From positions 1 through 62,398 of the forward strand of contig JAFKHV010000021.1 in the NCBI GenBank assembly GCA_017306715.1: DNA of 62,398 bases, in the 5' to 3' direction. Numbering within the stretch: the first letter of the stretch is position 1; each line of letters opens with the position of its first letter. Positions 1 to 8,440 of the stretch are shown here, in pieces. This DNA comes from Legionella sp. (GTDB lineage Bacteria; Pseudomonadota; Gammaproteobacteria; Legionellales; Legionellaceae). The notes under the pieces were generated by a model. It was not told the DNA's origin, did not search any database, and saw only the letters and a program-made list of their open reading frames with translations. Position numbers and translations under genes: made by a program.

Positions 1-76
1 ATCCTGCATACCAACACCATGTTCTATATAGTACCAAACATCTCAAAGAGTGTAAATATTGTTTTATAGATATTCA

Positions 77-96
77 TTTATTAAGGAAATATTAAG
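77..96 (-). promoter_or_regulatory. PmrA-box-like tandem half-sites, minus orientation
   Basis: Read on the minus strand the site is CTTAATATT, two bases, then CTTAATAAA. This matches 16 of 18 positions of the Legionella PmrA consensus (two CTTAATATT half-sites 11 bp apart, recalled from the literature). A -10-like TATAAA follows 8 bases later on the same strand. It points towards the left window edge, where a minus-strand gene would begin within the first 20 bases or outside the window. Function is inferred from the motif alone. Confidence 0.5.
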
Positions 97-214
97 TGCA
101 GAAATTGTATCATTTAATAACAAAAAACCCAAGTTGTTTTATCAAATGTTCAGAATAAATACTTTTAATTCGCAAAGGACAGCAGAAAATGACTTTTTTT
201 AAACATAGAGGGAT

Positions 215-247
215 TTTAATATTCACTTAAGATTTGCACGATATACT
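215..247 (+). promoter_or_regulatory. PmrA-box-like site plus -10 element
   Basis: TTTAATATT, two bases, then CTTAAGATT (215-234) matches 16 of 18 positions of the PmrA consensus. A TATACT -10-like hexamer follows at 242-247, 7 bases downstream. The site lies 45 bases before the start codon of the large gene at 279 and diverges from a similar site at 77-96. It suggests control by the PmrAB two-component system, which activates many Dot/Icm effector genes in Legionella. Inference only. Confidence 0.55.
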
Positions 248-278
248 GAGCCTGATTTGATAAATAAGGTGTAAGAAT

Positions 279-2933
279 ATGGGTTCTCGTTATCAAGATA
301 GTCAGCTATACTCATTGCTCGACGCGTTAACTAAAAACACTCAGACATTATTAAAAACACATGCACATTTAAGAAAAACTGATGATTACAAAACAATCGA
401 AAAATTAAACAAATCTCTCGTAGCCCTGCATAAAACTTATTTTCCTAAATTTCCAAGTGATGTTTGGCCTTGGGTCAAAAATGAAATTAAAGACCATCTT
501 AAGATACTCCGCAACGAGTTTCCTCCTATTATCGGTTCAAATTTGATGCTCCAATTTGTTTTATTATTTCAAAACTTTTTAACGCAATTACCTGAGAATC
601 TAACTCAGGTTTTACCCTTTATCGAAGACACTAATCTGAATACAGATATAGCATTCCCTAAAGTTATTAAATTACAAAATGTTAAAGGTGAGCGATTTGT
701 ATATGATTTCAATGGAAAAAGAATAGATTTTAAATCGGAATATGAGAACGGACTAATCCAGCAACAAGATCTTTTCCAAAATCGCCTCATAAACTACTAC
801 TTAAAGAAAGATGCTGCTGAAACTTATAGTGAACTTGGTATAGCTCAGTGCATACAATCATTGCAATCCTTGCAGCAGCGAGAAGACAATCTTCAAAACA
901 TTTCTTTCATGACGCTTCTTGATGACGAAGAGGATCCCGTGATTAAGGAAAATGCAACGAATTTAATTTCACAGTTGCCCTGGATCACGCAAAGTATAAG
1001 TGATAAAAAGCCGAGCCTTACAGAGCAACTGAGCCTACGCCTAAAATCCCAACTTGGAAATGAACAATTCCAATTATTAAGTACCCTGTGCTCTTTGCTC
1101 TCCAAACTTACTGTCATTGAATCGGAAAACATTGATGCTAAAGAACTCGAGCATAGAAAATCACAAATCACGCAAGTAGAAGAATTTTTAACAAATTATG
1201 CCTGTCCCGATGCTTTAAATGATATAAAATCATCTGTCATAGAGACACTTAAAATTTTAAAAACACAGCTTAACTCCATTACTCTCCAAAAAACATTCAA
1301 GAATTTAGTTCCAGAGATAGAGAATTTTAATGAGGACAGTCTATCAGCAGACTACATCGTTAACCCAAAAGATGAAGTCATTTTAGCGAAACTAAAGGGA
1401 GAATTGGAAGTACACAGCCCACATAATGTAAAGTTGATTTTAGAGCATCTTCCAGAACTGATGGCTAAATTCAATTTAAAAATTAATCTTTATGCAACAC
1501 CTTTAACTAAAAAAGGTGTTTTGGCTACAGCAGATGAGATTCAAAAACAAATTCGAAAACAGATCCCTGGAGATTTAGAGGAATTTTTAAATCTTTTGCT
1601 CAGTATACGTCTTGAGAAAAACTATGATTATGATTATATCAGTAAAAAGTGCTCAGAAATTAAAGTAGACCCGCATCAATATGGCCTGGACCAGATCCCA
1701 AAAAGATCCGCTCAAGCAGAGCGTTTCATTGACAAGAAAATCCAAGAGATCAGTGAACATCAAAAAAATCCTTTAATTAATTCAGGTAGAATTCTAATCT
1801 CTTTGGTAGCTCAGCTTAGGCTTGCTGCTGATTATATCGATGAAAGCTTTGTTTATTCAGAATTAATAGCAGCCAATGAACTTATCATTCATGGCGACTT
1901 GTCTGATATTCAGTTTGATTTTTATGTCAATCAACTTCAAACGCTCCAAGTAAATATGAAGCAGTTGATTGATCGACACTTTAATACCACACATGATCAA
2001 AAATATCCGTTGTACAAATTATTTAATTTTAGTGCTTATCACCACATCATCGATAACCTAAAGCAAAAGCTTGTGTCTATGACAAAACCGATCATAGCTA
2101 CCGCAGAAAATATTGACTCATTGCAGCATGACCTGCAGAACATCGAAAAAATCATCAACTTATTAAAAAACAAGTATATATTGCGCTTTGTTGATAATTC
2201 AATGAGCACTAACAATTTGTCTGAATCCTACGATTCTGTATCCTTTAAAATCGCTGAATTAAAAACAAGTTTAGATTTACGTATTACGGTCGTGAATGAA
2301 GTGCAACGCTTGTTACAGCAGTTTGAAATACCGGGTATTCAGTCTCTTCTAGACAATTATCGAACAAATGGCGTGGTCACGGATCTCATAAAAAAATTAA
2401 ACTCGCTACCTTATACTGATGCGAACTCCTATAGCATTATCAATAAAGCCAAAGTTAAACTTTTGGAGTATGAGCGCACCGCCCCGCACAATCTCAGAGA
2501 AAGCGTTAATACAGAAGGGCAAACTGATTATAGTAAAGCCATAGCCGATTTAAAAAATGCAATAAAAACTATAAAGAACGAGCGTTGGGAGAAAGCTCAT
2601 CAACTCAGCACCCAGTTAAGAGACGATCTCGAATTTTTTAGTACGCATTACGGAACAAAGCCGACTGCAGCGGAGTTCAGCAACTTTAAAGAGTTATTTT
2701 TGGCCAGAATTCATAGCCATGAAGTAACCATCCGTAATCACCGTGCAATTTGGAAACCGATACTGGCTAATATTTTAATTGGATTATTTAGCTTCGGTTT
2801 TGCGCTGGGTATCAGACTTGCACATACCTATCGAAAAAATGGAACCCCGACCTTGTTCTTTAATAAGACACAAAAAGAGAATGATGTAGAGGCTATTGAA
2901 GAAGTATTCTCACAGCAAGCGCCAGCAGCATAA
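279..2933 (+). CDS. Large coiled-coil protein with C-terminal membrane segment, candidate Dot/Icm effector
   Basis: The 884-residue protein is not recognised as a named family. Most of it is charged and helical, with long heptad-like stretches rich in Leu, Lys and Gln. Residues about 836-857 form one hydrophobic segment (around ILANILIGLFSFGFALGI), followed by a basic stretch, a LFFNKT motif and an acidic end (ENDVEAIEEVFSQ) resembling the E-block of Dot/Icm secretion signals. The last 55 residues resemble the C-terminus of the phosphatase-like protein at 18404-19843. The gene stands alone between a PmrA-box-like promoter and a strong hairpin. An effector role is inferred from architecture and promoter; no catalytic motif was seen. 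Confidence 0.75.
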   Translation: MGSRYQDSQLYSLLDALTKNTQTLLKTHAHLRKTDDYKTIEKLNKSLVALHKTYFPKFPSDVWPWVKNEIKDHLKILRNEFPPIIGSNLMLQFVLLFQNFLTQLPENLTQVLPFIEDTNLNTDIAFPKVIKLQNVKGERFVYDFNGKRIDFKSEYENGLIQQQDLFQNRLINYYLKKDAAETYSELGIAQCIQSLQSLQQREDNLQNISFMTLLDDEEDPVIKENATNLISQLPWITQSISDKKPSLTEQLSLRLKSQLGNEQFQLLSTLCSLLSKLTVIESENIDAKELEHRKSQITQVEEFLTNYACPDALNDIKSSVIETLKILKTQLNSITLQKTFKNLVPEIENFNEDSLSADYIVNPKDEVILAKLKGELEVHSPHNVKLILEHLPELMAKFNLKINLYATPLTKKGVLATADEIQKQIRKQIPGDLEEFLNLLLSIRLEKNYDYDYISKKCSEIKVDPHQYGLDQIPKRSAQAERFIDKKIQEISEHQKNPLINSGRILISLVAQLRLAADYIDESFVYSELIAANELIIHGDLSDIQFDFYVNQLQTLQVNMKQLIDRHFNTTHDQKYPLYKLFNFSAYHHIIDNLKQKLVSMTKPIIATAENIDSLQHDLQNIEKIINLLKNKYILRFVDNSMSTNNLSESYDSVSFKIAELKTSLDLRITVVNEVQRLLQQFEIPGIQSLLDNYRTNGVVTDLIKKLNSLPYTDANSYSIINKAKVKLLEYERTAPHNLRESVNTEGQTDYSKAIADLKNAIKTIKNERWEKAHQLSTQLRDDLEFFSTHYGTKPTAAEFSNFKELFLARIHSHEVTIRNHRAIWKPILANILIGLFSFGFALGIRLAHTYRKNGTPTLFFNKTQKENDVEAIEEVFSQQAPAA

Positions 2934-2938
2934 AGCAA

Positions 2939-2966
2939 TCCCTTCATGGCAAACGCCATGAAGGGA
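2939..2966. terminator. Bidirectional hairpin
   Basis: A perfect 12-bp stem (2939-2950 with 2955-2966) closes a 4-base loop (aaac). It sits exactly between the end of the upstream plus-strand gene and the end of the minus-strand iscA, so it can serve both. There is no long U-tract. Confidence 0.7.
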
Positions 2967-2970
2967 GCTA

Positions 2971-3339
2971 CTAACTAACCGTGAAACTTTCACCACAACC
3001 ACACTGTCCGGTTTGATTCGGGTTATTAAATACAAAGCGATTATTTAATCCTTCTTTCACATAATCTACGTTCATGTTTTTTAAAAATGGATAACTGGCG
3101 CGGTCAATACACAGTATATAATTTTCAGCTAAAGGTTTTATCAAGTCCCCTTCAAGCGCATCGGTGATGTAATCGACGACATAGGAGAAACCGGAGCAAC
3201 CTGTTTTTTTTACGGAGAGACGAACCCCTTTATATTCTGGCTTTTTTTTCAGATAAGAAAGTAAATGTTTAACCGCAGCGTCGGAAAAATCAATTTCGGG
3301 TCTGCTTGCTGACGTTTTATGTTGGATGACGACACTCAT
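2971..3339 (-). CDS. iscA: A-type iron-sulfur carrier protein (IscA/ErpA/HesB family)
   Basis: The 122-residue protein carries the three A-type carrier cysteines: one in KKTGCSGFSY (about residue 48) and a C-terminal pair in QCGCGESF. IscA-type proteins receive and pass on Fe-S clusters or iron to apo-proteins in the cytosol. Family length is usually 105-125 residues, so it is complete. It is the last gene of the minus-strand run trmJ-iscS-iscU-like-iscA, 27 bases after its upstream neighbour. The exact subtype (IscA, SufA or ErpA) cannot be fixed from sequence alone; the isc label rests on the neighbours. Confidence 0.88.
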   Translation of the reverse strand: MSVVIQHKTSASRPEIDFSDAAVKHLLSYLKKKPEYKGVRLSVKKTGCSGFSYVVDYITDALEGDLIKPLAENYILCIDRASYPFLKNMNVDYVKEGLNNRFVFNNPNQTGQCGCGESFTVS

Positions 3340-3366
3340 AATTTTACCCCTAAAAAGGTTACTGCT

Positions 3367-3744
3367 TTATGCTAATTTCTCATTCATCAAATGGTTAATT
3401 TGTTTTAAGCCCTCAACTACCCGCACGGCCAGTGGATAATGTCGTGTAGGTATGGATAATCTCTCAATAAGTAAAGGATAATTTATTTTCACTAAGGATG
3501 CGAGGGGAGCACCTTCTAATTCACGACAACACCACTCTAAAGCCGCAATTAAATAAGGATTACCATTTGTTTTATACACGATATGTTCAATTAAACCGTT
3601 TTTAGTACATTGCATCGAAAGAACGAGCGTTCCTTGGCTTTTTTGTGCATGATGGTAACAAACCGTGTAAGGTAATGCATCATCTAATCTACCCACATGT
3701 CTTGCATTAAAAAAACAATCAACTACCGTACTATTATACATCAT
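3367..3744 (-). CDS. IscU/NifU-N-like protein lacking the cluster-ligand residues
   Basis: From the ATG at 3744, which overlaps the iscS stop, the product is 125 residues and aligns by eye with IscU along its length ([20 protein letters not shown] at the start; [13 protein letters not shown] in the middle). The four residues that hold the nascent cluster in IscU appear replaced: Cys37 by Gln, Asp39 by Thr, Cys63 by Asn (in [11 protein letters not shown]) and Cys106 by Tyr (in TRHYPLAV). Other cysteines exist at non-canonical places. It therefore probably does not act as a classical scaffold, yet keeps the iscU position between iscS and iscA. A longer reading from 3783 is possible. Role unknown; an IscS-binding regulator is one guess. 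Confidence 0.75.
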   Translation of the reverse strand: MMYNSTVVDCFFNARHVGRLDDALPYTVCYHHAQKSQGTLVLSMQCTKNGLIEHIVYKTNGNPYLIAALEWCCRELEGAPLASLVKINYPLLIERLSIPTRHYPLAVRVVEGLKQINHLMNEKLA

Positions 3745-4913
3745 ATTGACGCTATTTCCTGCAGCCGACTCACCTGAGTACAAATCGTATTAATCGCATA
3801 ATCAATTTCTGCTTCTTGTGTAAAGCGGCCAATTGAAAGTCGAATAGCACTTTGCGCCAAATCATCGGAAACGCCTAACGAGCGTAATACATAAGAAGGC
3901 TGAATGCTGTTGGAACTGCATGCGGATAAAGTTGAAATGGCTAAGTCACTTAGGGCAAGCAGCAAGGATTCCCCATCAATCCCGGTAAAACTGATGTTCA
4001 AATTTCCAGCGATGCGTTGGTGCTCATGGCCGTTGAGATGGATACCCGGAAGATGCTTTATTCCGCTCCAGAGACGCTCACGATAACTTAGTATGCGCTT
4101 TTGCTCTTCTTCACGAAGCTGTTCTGTAAGCGTTAATGCCGCGCCCATTCCTGCAATTTGATGAGTTGCTAAAGTGCCTGAGCGTAATCCCTGTTCATGT
4201 CCACCACCAAAACTTTGGGGTTGCAGGCGAATACGTGGTCGTTTCCGCACATATAATGCCCCTACTCCTTTGGGCCCATAGTTCTTATGAGCAGACAAGG
4301 ACATTAAATCCACAGCCATGTGGGTTAAATCCACCGGCAGACGCCCAATGCTTTGAGCCGCATCCACATGAAAAATAATGCCACGATCCCGCAGTAATTC
4401 GCCTATAGCCATAATATCCTGGATGACACCAATCTCATTATTGACGTGCATAATCGATACTAAAATGGTGTCATCACGCAAGGCCTTTTCCAGGCGCTGC
4501 AAGTCCAATCGCCCATCTGTTTCAGGATCCAGGTAATCAACCTCAAAACCATCTTTTTCCAATCGACCAAAACTATCTAAAACCGCCTTATGCTCTGTGG
4601 TCATGGTGACTAAATGCCTGCCTTTACTTTGATAAAAATGGGCAGCTCCGATGATGGCCAGATTATTAGCCTCCGTTGCACCAGAGGTAAATATTATTTC
4701 CTGCGGAGAGGCTTGCAAGACATCAGCGATTTGCATACGCGCATGTTCCACGGCTGCGGCAGCCACGCGACCGTATTCGTGAGTATTCGATGCTGGATTA
4801 CCAAAATGCCCCTCGGGACCTAAAAACTTCATCATAATGGATACCACTTGGGGATCAACGGGGGTGGTGGCCATGTAGTCGAGATAAATCGGTAATTTAA
4901 CTTTACTGTCCAT
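3741..4913 (-). CDS. iscS: Cysteine desulfurase
   Basis: A PLP-dependent desulfurase that takes sulfur from L-cysteine for Fe-S cluster and thio-cofactor assembly. The 390-residue product (ATG at 4913, preceded by AGAGGGGAG) begins [15 protein letters not shown]. It holds EATEANN-type ([11 protein letters not shown]) and HVNNEIG cofactor motifs, the PLP-lysine segment [12 protein letters not shown], and an active-site loop with a cysteine in [15 protein letters not shown]. Family length is about 390-405. It overlaps trmJ by 11 bases and the IscU-like gene by 4, implying a single transcript. A reading extended to 4970 would lie inside trmJ and is not favoured. iscR, usually just upstream, is absent. 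Confidence 0.93.
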   Translation of the reverse strand: MDSKVKLPIYLDYMATTPVDPQVVSIMMKFLGPEGHFGNPASNTHEYGRVAAAAVEHARMQIADVLQASPQEIIFTSGATEANNLAIIGAAHFYQSKGRHLVTMTTEHKAVLDSFGRLEKDGFEVDYLDPETDGRLDLQRLEKALRDDTILVSIMHVNNEIGVIQDIMAIGELLRDRGIIFHVDAAQSIGRLPVDLTHMAVDLMSLSAHKNYGPKGVGALYVRKRPRIRLQPQSFGGGHEQGLRSGTLATHQIAGMGAALTLTEQLREEEQKRILSYRERLWSGIKHLPGIHLNGHEHQRIAGNLNISFTGIDGESLLLALSDLAISTLSACSSNSIQPSYVLRSLGVSDDLAQSAIRLSIGRFTQEAEIDYAINTICTQVSRLQEIASI

Positions 4914-5652
4914 GCTCCCCTCTTTTTTTTGCCCAAAGTAGTGACTTCTGCACCTGGCTGAGCATTCCACGCAGAATACTCACTTCCATTTTTTCTAAAT
5001 TGATGCGATTAAATAAGCGACGGACACGTTGCATCAATCGTCTGGGGTGCTCCTCGCGTAAAAATTTAATTTCAATAAACACTTCTCGCAGATGCTCATA
5101 GAACTGTTCAATCTCATCAGCAGTGGCCAACTCATCTTGTCGAACCGCCACCGATGCACCGGGAGCTAGTGACTTCATGCGTAATTCATAACTAACAATT
5201 TGCACCGCTTGGGCCAAATTTAAAGAACTGTAATCTGGGTTACTCGGAATGTGAATATGGTAATGACATTTTAATAATTCCTCATTCGTTAATCCTGAGC
5301 TTTCCCTGCCAAATACAATTGCAATTTGTGTGCCATGTTCTTGCTTTGTAATAAATTCAGCACTCTCAGCAGGTGTAAATCCCGGTAATGACAGACCGCG
5401 TGGACGAGCGCTTGTAGCCAGGATTACGTGACACCCTGTAAGCGCCTCGTCAAGGGTTGGAACAATTTGTGCTTGTTCCAAAATGTCGTCTGCTCCCGCC
5501 GCCATCTCTTTTGCGCGTACATCGGGGAATGATTTGGGATTCACCAGGTATAAATTATGCAAACCCATGGTTTTCATCGCGCGCGCGGTGGAACCAATGT
5601 TACCCGGGTGGGACGTTTCTACTAAAACGATGCGGATAGAAAACAAATTCAT
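4903..5652 (-). CDS. trmJ: tRNA (cytidine/uridine-32-2'-O)-methyltransferase TrmJ (SpoU/SPOUT family)
   Basis: The product methylates the 2'-OH of position 32 in tRNA anticodon loops using S-adenosylmethionine. The 249-residue protein (ATG at 5652, [20 protein letters not shown]) shows SPOUT motif 1 ([17 protein letters not shown]), motif 2 ([15 protein letters not shown]) and motif 3 ([15 protein letters not shown]), which form the trefoil-knot SAM site. It lies first in the run trmJ-iscS-iscU-like-iscA and diverges from suhB, as in enterobacteria. The start at 5691 adds 13 residues unlike the family and was rejected. No strong ribosome-binding site is visible. Confidence 0.9.
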   Translation of the reverse strand: MNLFSIRIVLVETSHPGNIGSTARAMKTMGLHNLYLVNPKSFPDVRAKEMAAGADDILEQAQIVPTLDEALTGCHVILATSARPRGLSLPGFTPAESAEFITKQEHGTQIAIVFGRESSGLTNEELLKCHYHIHIPSNPDYSSLNLAQAVQIVSYELRMKSLAPGASVAVRQDELATADEIEQFYEHLREVFIEIKFLREEHPRRLMQRVRRLFNRINLEKMEVSILRGMLSQVQKSLLWAKKRGEHGQ

Positions 5653-5793
5653 AAAATACGTATATCTGCGAAAACACCAGACACGCATCATAACATCAAT
5701 TACCTTTTATTGATCATTAAAAACACGAAATGAATACCGGTGTTTTAAAAAAATGTGCTAGAATTACCGGCTTTTTAAATTATCGAGAAATCC

Positions 5794-6588
5794 ATGGAAC
5801 CACTTTTAAACATTGCAGTGAATGCAGCCCGTCAAGCGGGAGAGATTATTATTCGACACATGGAGCAAGTGGATCATCTCAAAGTTACAGCAAAAAGTAG
5901 TACTGAGTATTTTAGTGAAGTCGACATCAAAGCTGAGCAAGCAATTATTAATACTATCCGCAAATCCTACCCTGAGCATGGAATATTTGCCGAAGAAAGT
6001 GGCCTGCAAGAAGGAAGCGAGGATATTGTCTGGATCATTGACCCACTCGATGGGACATCAAACTATCTCCATGGTTTTCCCTTCTTCTCTGTTTCGATAG
6101 CCGTTAAAATCAAAGGTCGTATTGAACATGGCGTAATTTATGACCCACTACGTCATGAATGTTTCGCCGCCAGCCGCGGACGTGGCGCACGCCTGAATGA
6201 CCGTCGGATTCGGGTCTCAAAACAAACTCAATTAAGCACCTCCCTTCTTGGCACAGGATTTCCATCCCGAGATGTGCGTATCGGGCAACGCTATCTACCG
6301 ACTTTTGAAGCATTGTTTGGAAAATGTGCCGGAGTGCGGCGCACGGGCTCAGCTGCTCTAGACCTTGCCTATGTAGCTTGCGCGCGCCTTGATGGCTTTT
6401 GGGAGCTCGGCTTACGTCCTTGGGATGTTGCTGCAGGCTCACTGCTCATTCGTGAAGCAGGCGGTCTGGTCAGTGATATTTATGGAGGAGATGATTTCCT
6501 GAAAAATGGCGATGTGGTTGCCGGTACCCCTAAAGTTTTTAAATCGTTACTCCAAACTTTAGCCCCAGCCCTCAAACACACCATCTAG
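5794..6588 (+). CDS. suhB: Inositol-1-monophosphatase SuhB
   Basis: A member of the Mg2+-dependent inositol monophosphatase family. In E. coli SuhB hydrolyses inositol phosphate and also works in rRNA transcription antitermination complexes. The 264-residue protein has the metal-site motifs FAEES (about residue 69), WIIDPLDGTSNYLHG (about 83-97) and the C-terminal WDVAAGSLLIREAGG. Length fits the family (about 265). It diverges from trmJ across a 140-bp spacer and is followed by a GC-rich hairpin at 6595-6623. Confidence 0.93.
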   Translation: MEPLLNIAVNAARQAGEIIIRHMEQVDHLKVTAKSSTEYFSEVDIKAEQAIINTIRKSYPEHGIFAEESGLQEGSEDIVWIIDPLDGTSNYLHGFPFFSVSIAVKIKGRIEHGVIYDPLRHECFAASRGRGARLNDRRIRVSKQTQLSTSLLGTGFPSRDVRIGQRYLPTFEALFGKCAGVRRTGSAALDLAYVACARLDGFWELGLRPWDVAAGSLLIREAGGLVSDIYGGDDFLKNGDVVAGTPKVFKSLLQTLAPALKHTI

Positions 6589-6594
6589 AAATCT

Positions 6595-6623
6595 CGTGCT
6601 GCGCACATCACTACCGCAGCACG
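6595..6623 (+). terminator. Hairpin after suhB
   Basis: A perfect 9-bp stem CGTGCTGCG / CGCAGCACG with an 11-base loop lies 6 bases after the suhB stop. It is followed by a TCATTATTATC stretch rather than a clean U-tract. Confidence 0.6.
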
Positions 6624-6748
6624 TCATCATTATTATCATTATCACTTAAAAATTTGTATCTACTGCCGATTATAAGGTACTTTGTTAACTAGTTGCGACG
6701 TTTCACGAAGGGACTTAGTTCAAGGATTCATTATAAAAGGAGTGGTTC

Positions 6749-8233
6749 ATGCCTAAAAATAAAACTGCATTATCCGTAATCCAGCAAGCACATATTATTG
6801 CAAGCATCGAACATCTTTTAGATTTGCCTACAACTGTTACTGATTTTACCGCCTATGTTAACGAGCTAGAACACTTCCTTCTCGGAGAACAAGACTCCAT
6901 AAATGAAGAATTTATTTTGTTGAAAAAAATTCTTTGCTCGCCGGAACGCTACCTTCATCATCTTGAAAAATTGAATGAACAACCAATTAACAACCACGAG
7001 GTACAAGAATTCATCATTGACTGGCTGAAAGCTGAATTAAAACGTCAAAGTAAAGCTTTAGAAATCTCCTTTAAATGGTCATCATTAGAAATCAAACAAA
7101 ATTTAGGTAAATTGCTTGAGCAAAGAAGCTTTATCACTCAATCCCCAGTTATTGAGCAACCTACGATTAACTCATGCATTAATGATCCGGACAAGATGTA
7201 TACGCTTAGCTTGGATTTAGATGAAAATTATCAGCATGTGACCCTGCATCTAAATTTGGGTTTCCCAGATGATACTCAAATCAGTGATACTTTTTATTTA
7301 AATAACTCTCAACGAGAAAATTTAGAAGCTTTGGGTTTAGGGGCGCTACTCAAAGCGGAAGAAATAGCTTATGAAGAAATTAAAAAATGGCTAACCCAGC
7401 GAAAAATTCCTGGGGCATTGGAGTTACCTAATTATACCCATGCGCCTAAATTTTTTGCCCCGCTCTTAACAGAAAAAATCTATCTACATACTATTGCTCA
7501 AAAAAAATTCTTCCTCCACGAATTAATGCACCTAGAGAAAGAGGAATATGAAAGTTTGCGCCATCCAGCAATTAAAACACTGCTATCCTCAGAAATAATT
7601 TCACTCGCAGAAGCTAAAAAAATTACTGCCCCACAGAGAAAGATATTAAATCAGACTGTCTATTTTTCACTCCTAAAGGACTATAAAATTAAACTTCACG
7701 ACTTAATAGGTATCTTTTATACGGAGAGCAAGATACTTTGCCATCCACTTATTACCCATTTAATTCAACAACAAAAAGTGACTTTTCGTGAAGCGAAATA
7801 TATTCCAGAAGATTTTATTCGATTATGCGACCTTAACTTTTATCTGGAATATTTTCATAAAGCAAAAATTAACTGGCAACAATTCCGTGAGTTGGGAGTT
7901 TATGACTATAAATTACTTTTATCTCAACCCATTCTGTCCTTATTACAAAAGGAGTGTCTAAGCATCGATGAGTTGCTTAAACTTTCAAGCAGACAACGCC
8001 GAGATTTAGCTCATGAACAGATTCACAAACTCATTATGAGTAAAAAAATATCCTTGGAGCAATTTAAACAACTATCGAGTAAAACCCTATTTTTAATAAA
8101 ATCAGGAGAATCCATTGACATGGTGGATGATAAAATTAAATTTAATGCACAAAATACCCTCTTTTCTCCACTATCACCTAAAACAAAAAATAGTTCCTCC
8201 CCCGGTGCAAGCCCGAGAATTTCTCGTATTTAG
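6749..8233 (+). CDS. Helical-repeat protein, candidate effector
   Basis: The 494-residue protein belongs to no family I can name. Its start is set by AAAAGGAG 8 bases upstream. From about residue 270 to 450 it carries at least four diverged repeats of the form HPxIxxLIxxxxISLxEAxxL, seen near residues 272, 332, 393 and 422. Such short Leu/Ile repeats are common in large Legionella effector-like proteins. The tail is Ser/Pro-rich (SSPGASPRISRI). There is no signal peptide or membrane segment. It is monocistronic in an accessory block, which suggests but does not prove secretion. Confidence 0.65.
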   Translation: MPKNKTALSVIQQAHIIASIEHLLDLPTTVTDFTAYVNELEHFLLGEQDSINEEFILLKKILCSPERYLHHLEKLNEQPINNHEVQEFIIDWLKAELKRQSKALEISFKWSSLEIKQNLGKLLEQRSFITQSPVIEQPTINSCINDPDKMYTLSLDLDENYQHVTLHLNLGFPDDTQISDTFYLNNSQRENLEALGLGALLKAEEIAYEEIKKWLTQRKIPGALELPNYTHAPKFFAPLLTEKIYLHTIAQKKFFLHELMHLEKEEYESLRHPAIKTLLSSEIISLAEAKKITAPQRKILNQTVYFSLLKDYKIKLHDLIGIFYTESKILCHPLITHLIQQQKVTFREAKYIPEDFIRLCDLNFYLEYFHKAKINWQQFRELGVYDYKLLLSQPILSLLQKECLSIDELLKLSSRQRRDLAHEQIHKLIMSKKISLEQFKQLSSKTLFLIKSGESIDMVDDKIKFNAQNTLFSPLSPKTKNSSSPGASPRISRI

Positions 8234-8241
8234 GATTAATG

Positions 8242-8287
8242 TAGGAATTTCAGATAAGGCTTCGGCCTTTATTGAATCGAATTCCTA
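8242..8287. terminator. Two-tier stem-loop between candidate effector genes
   Basis: An outer 8-bp stem (TAGGAATT at 8242-8249 with AATTCCTA at 8280-8287) encloses an inner AAGGC-TTCG-GCCTT hairpin (8256-8269) with a stable UUCG tetraloop. It lies 9 bases after the upstream stop codon, so a terminator is the simplest reading. The outer stem without a U-tract is unusual. Confidence 0.55.
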
Positions 8288-8440
8288 GGAAGGGATGATT
8301 TGTGTCACTGCTTATAGCTATAGATGCTCTTAGGCTTTACTTAAAGAAAATATACCCATTAAAAAATGTCTAATAATAAAACTCATAGACTACATTTCAA
8401 CAGTAATTTATAATCCAAATTTTATCCATCAAGGTAAATA

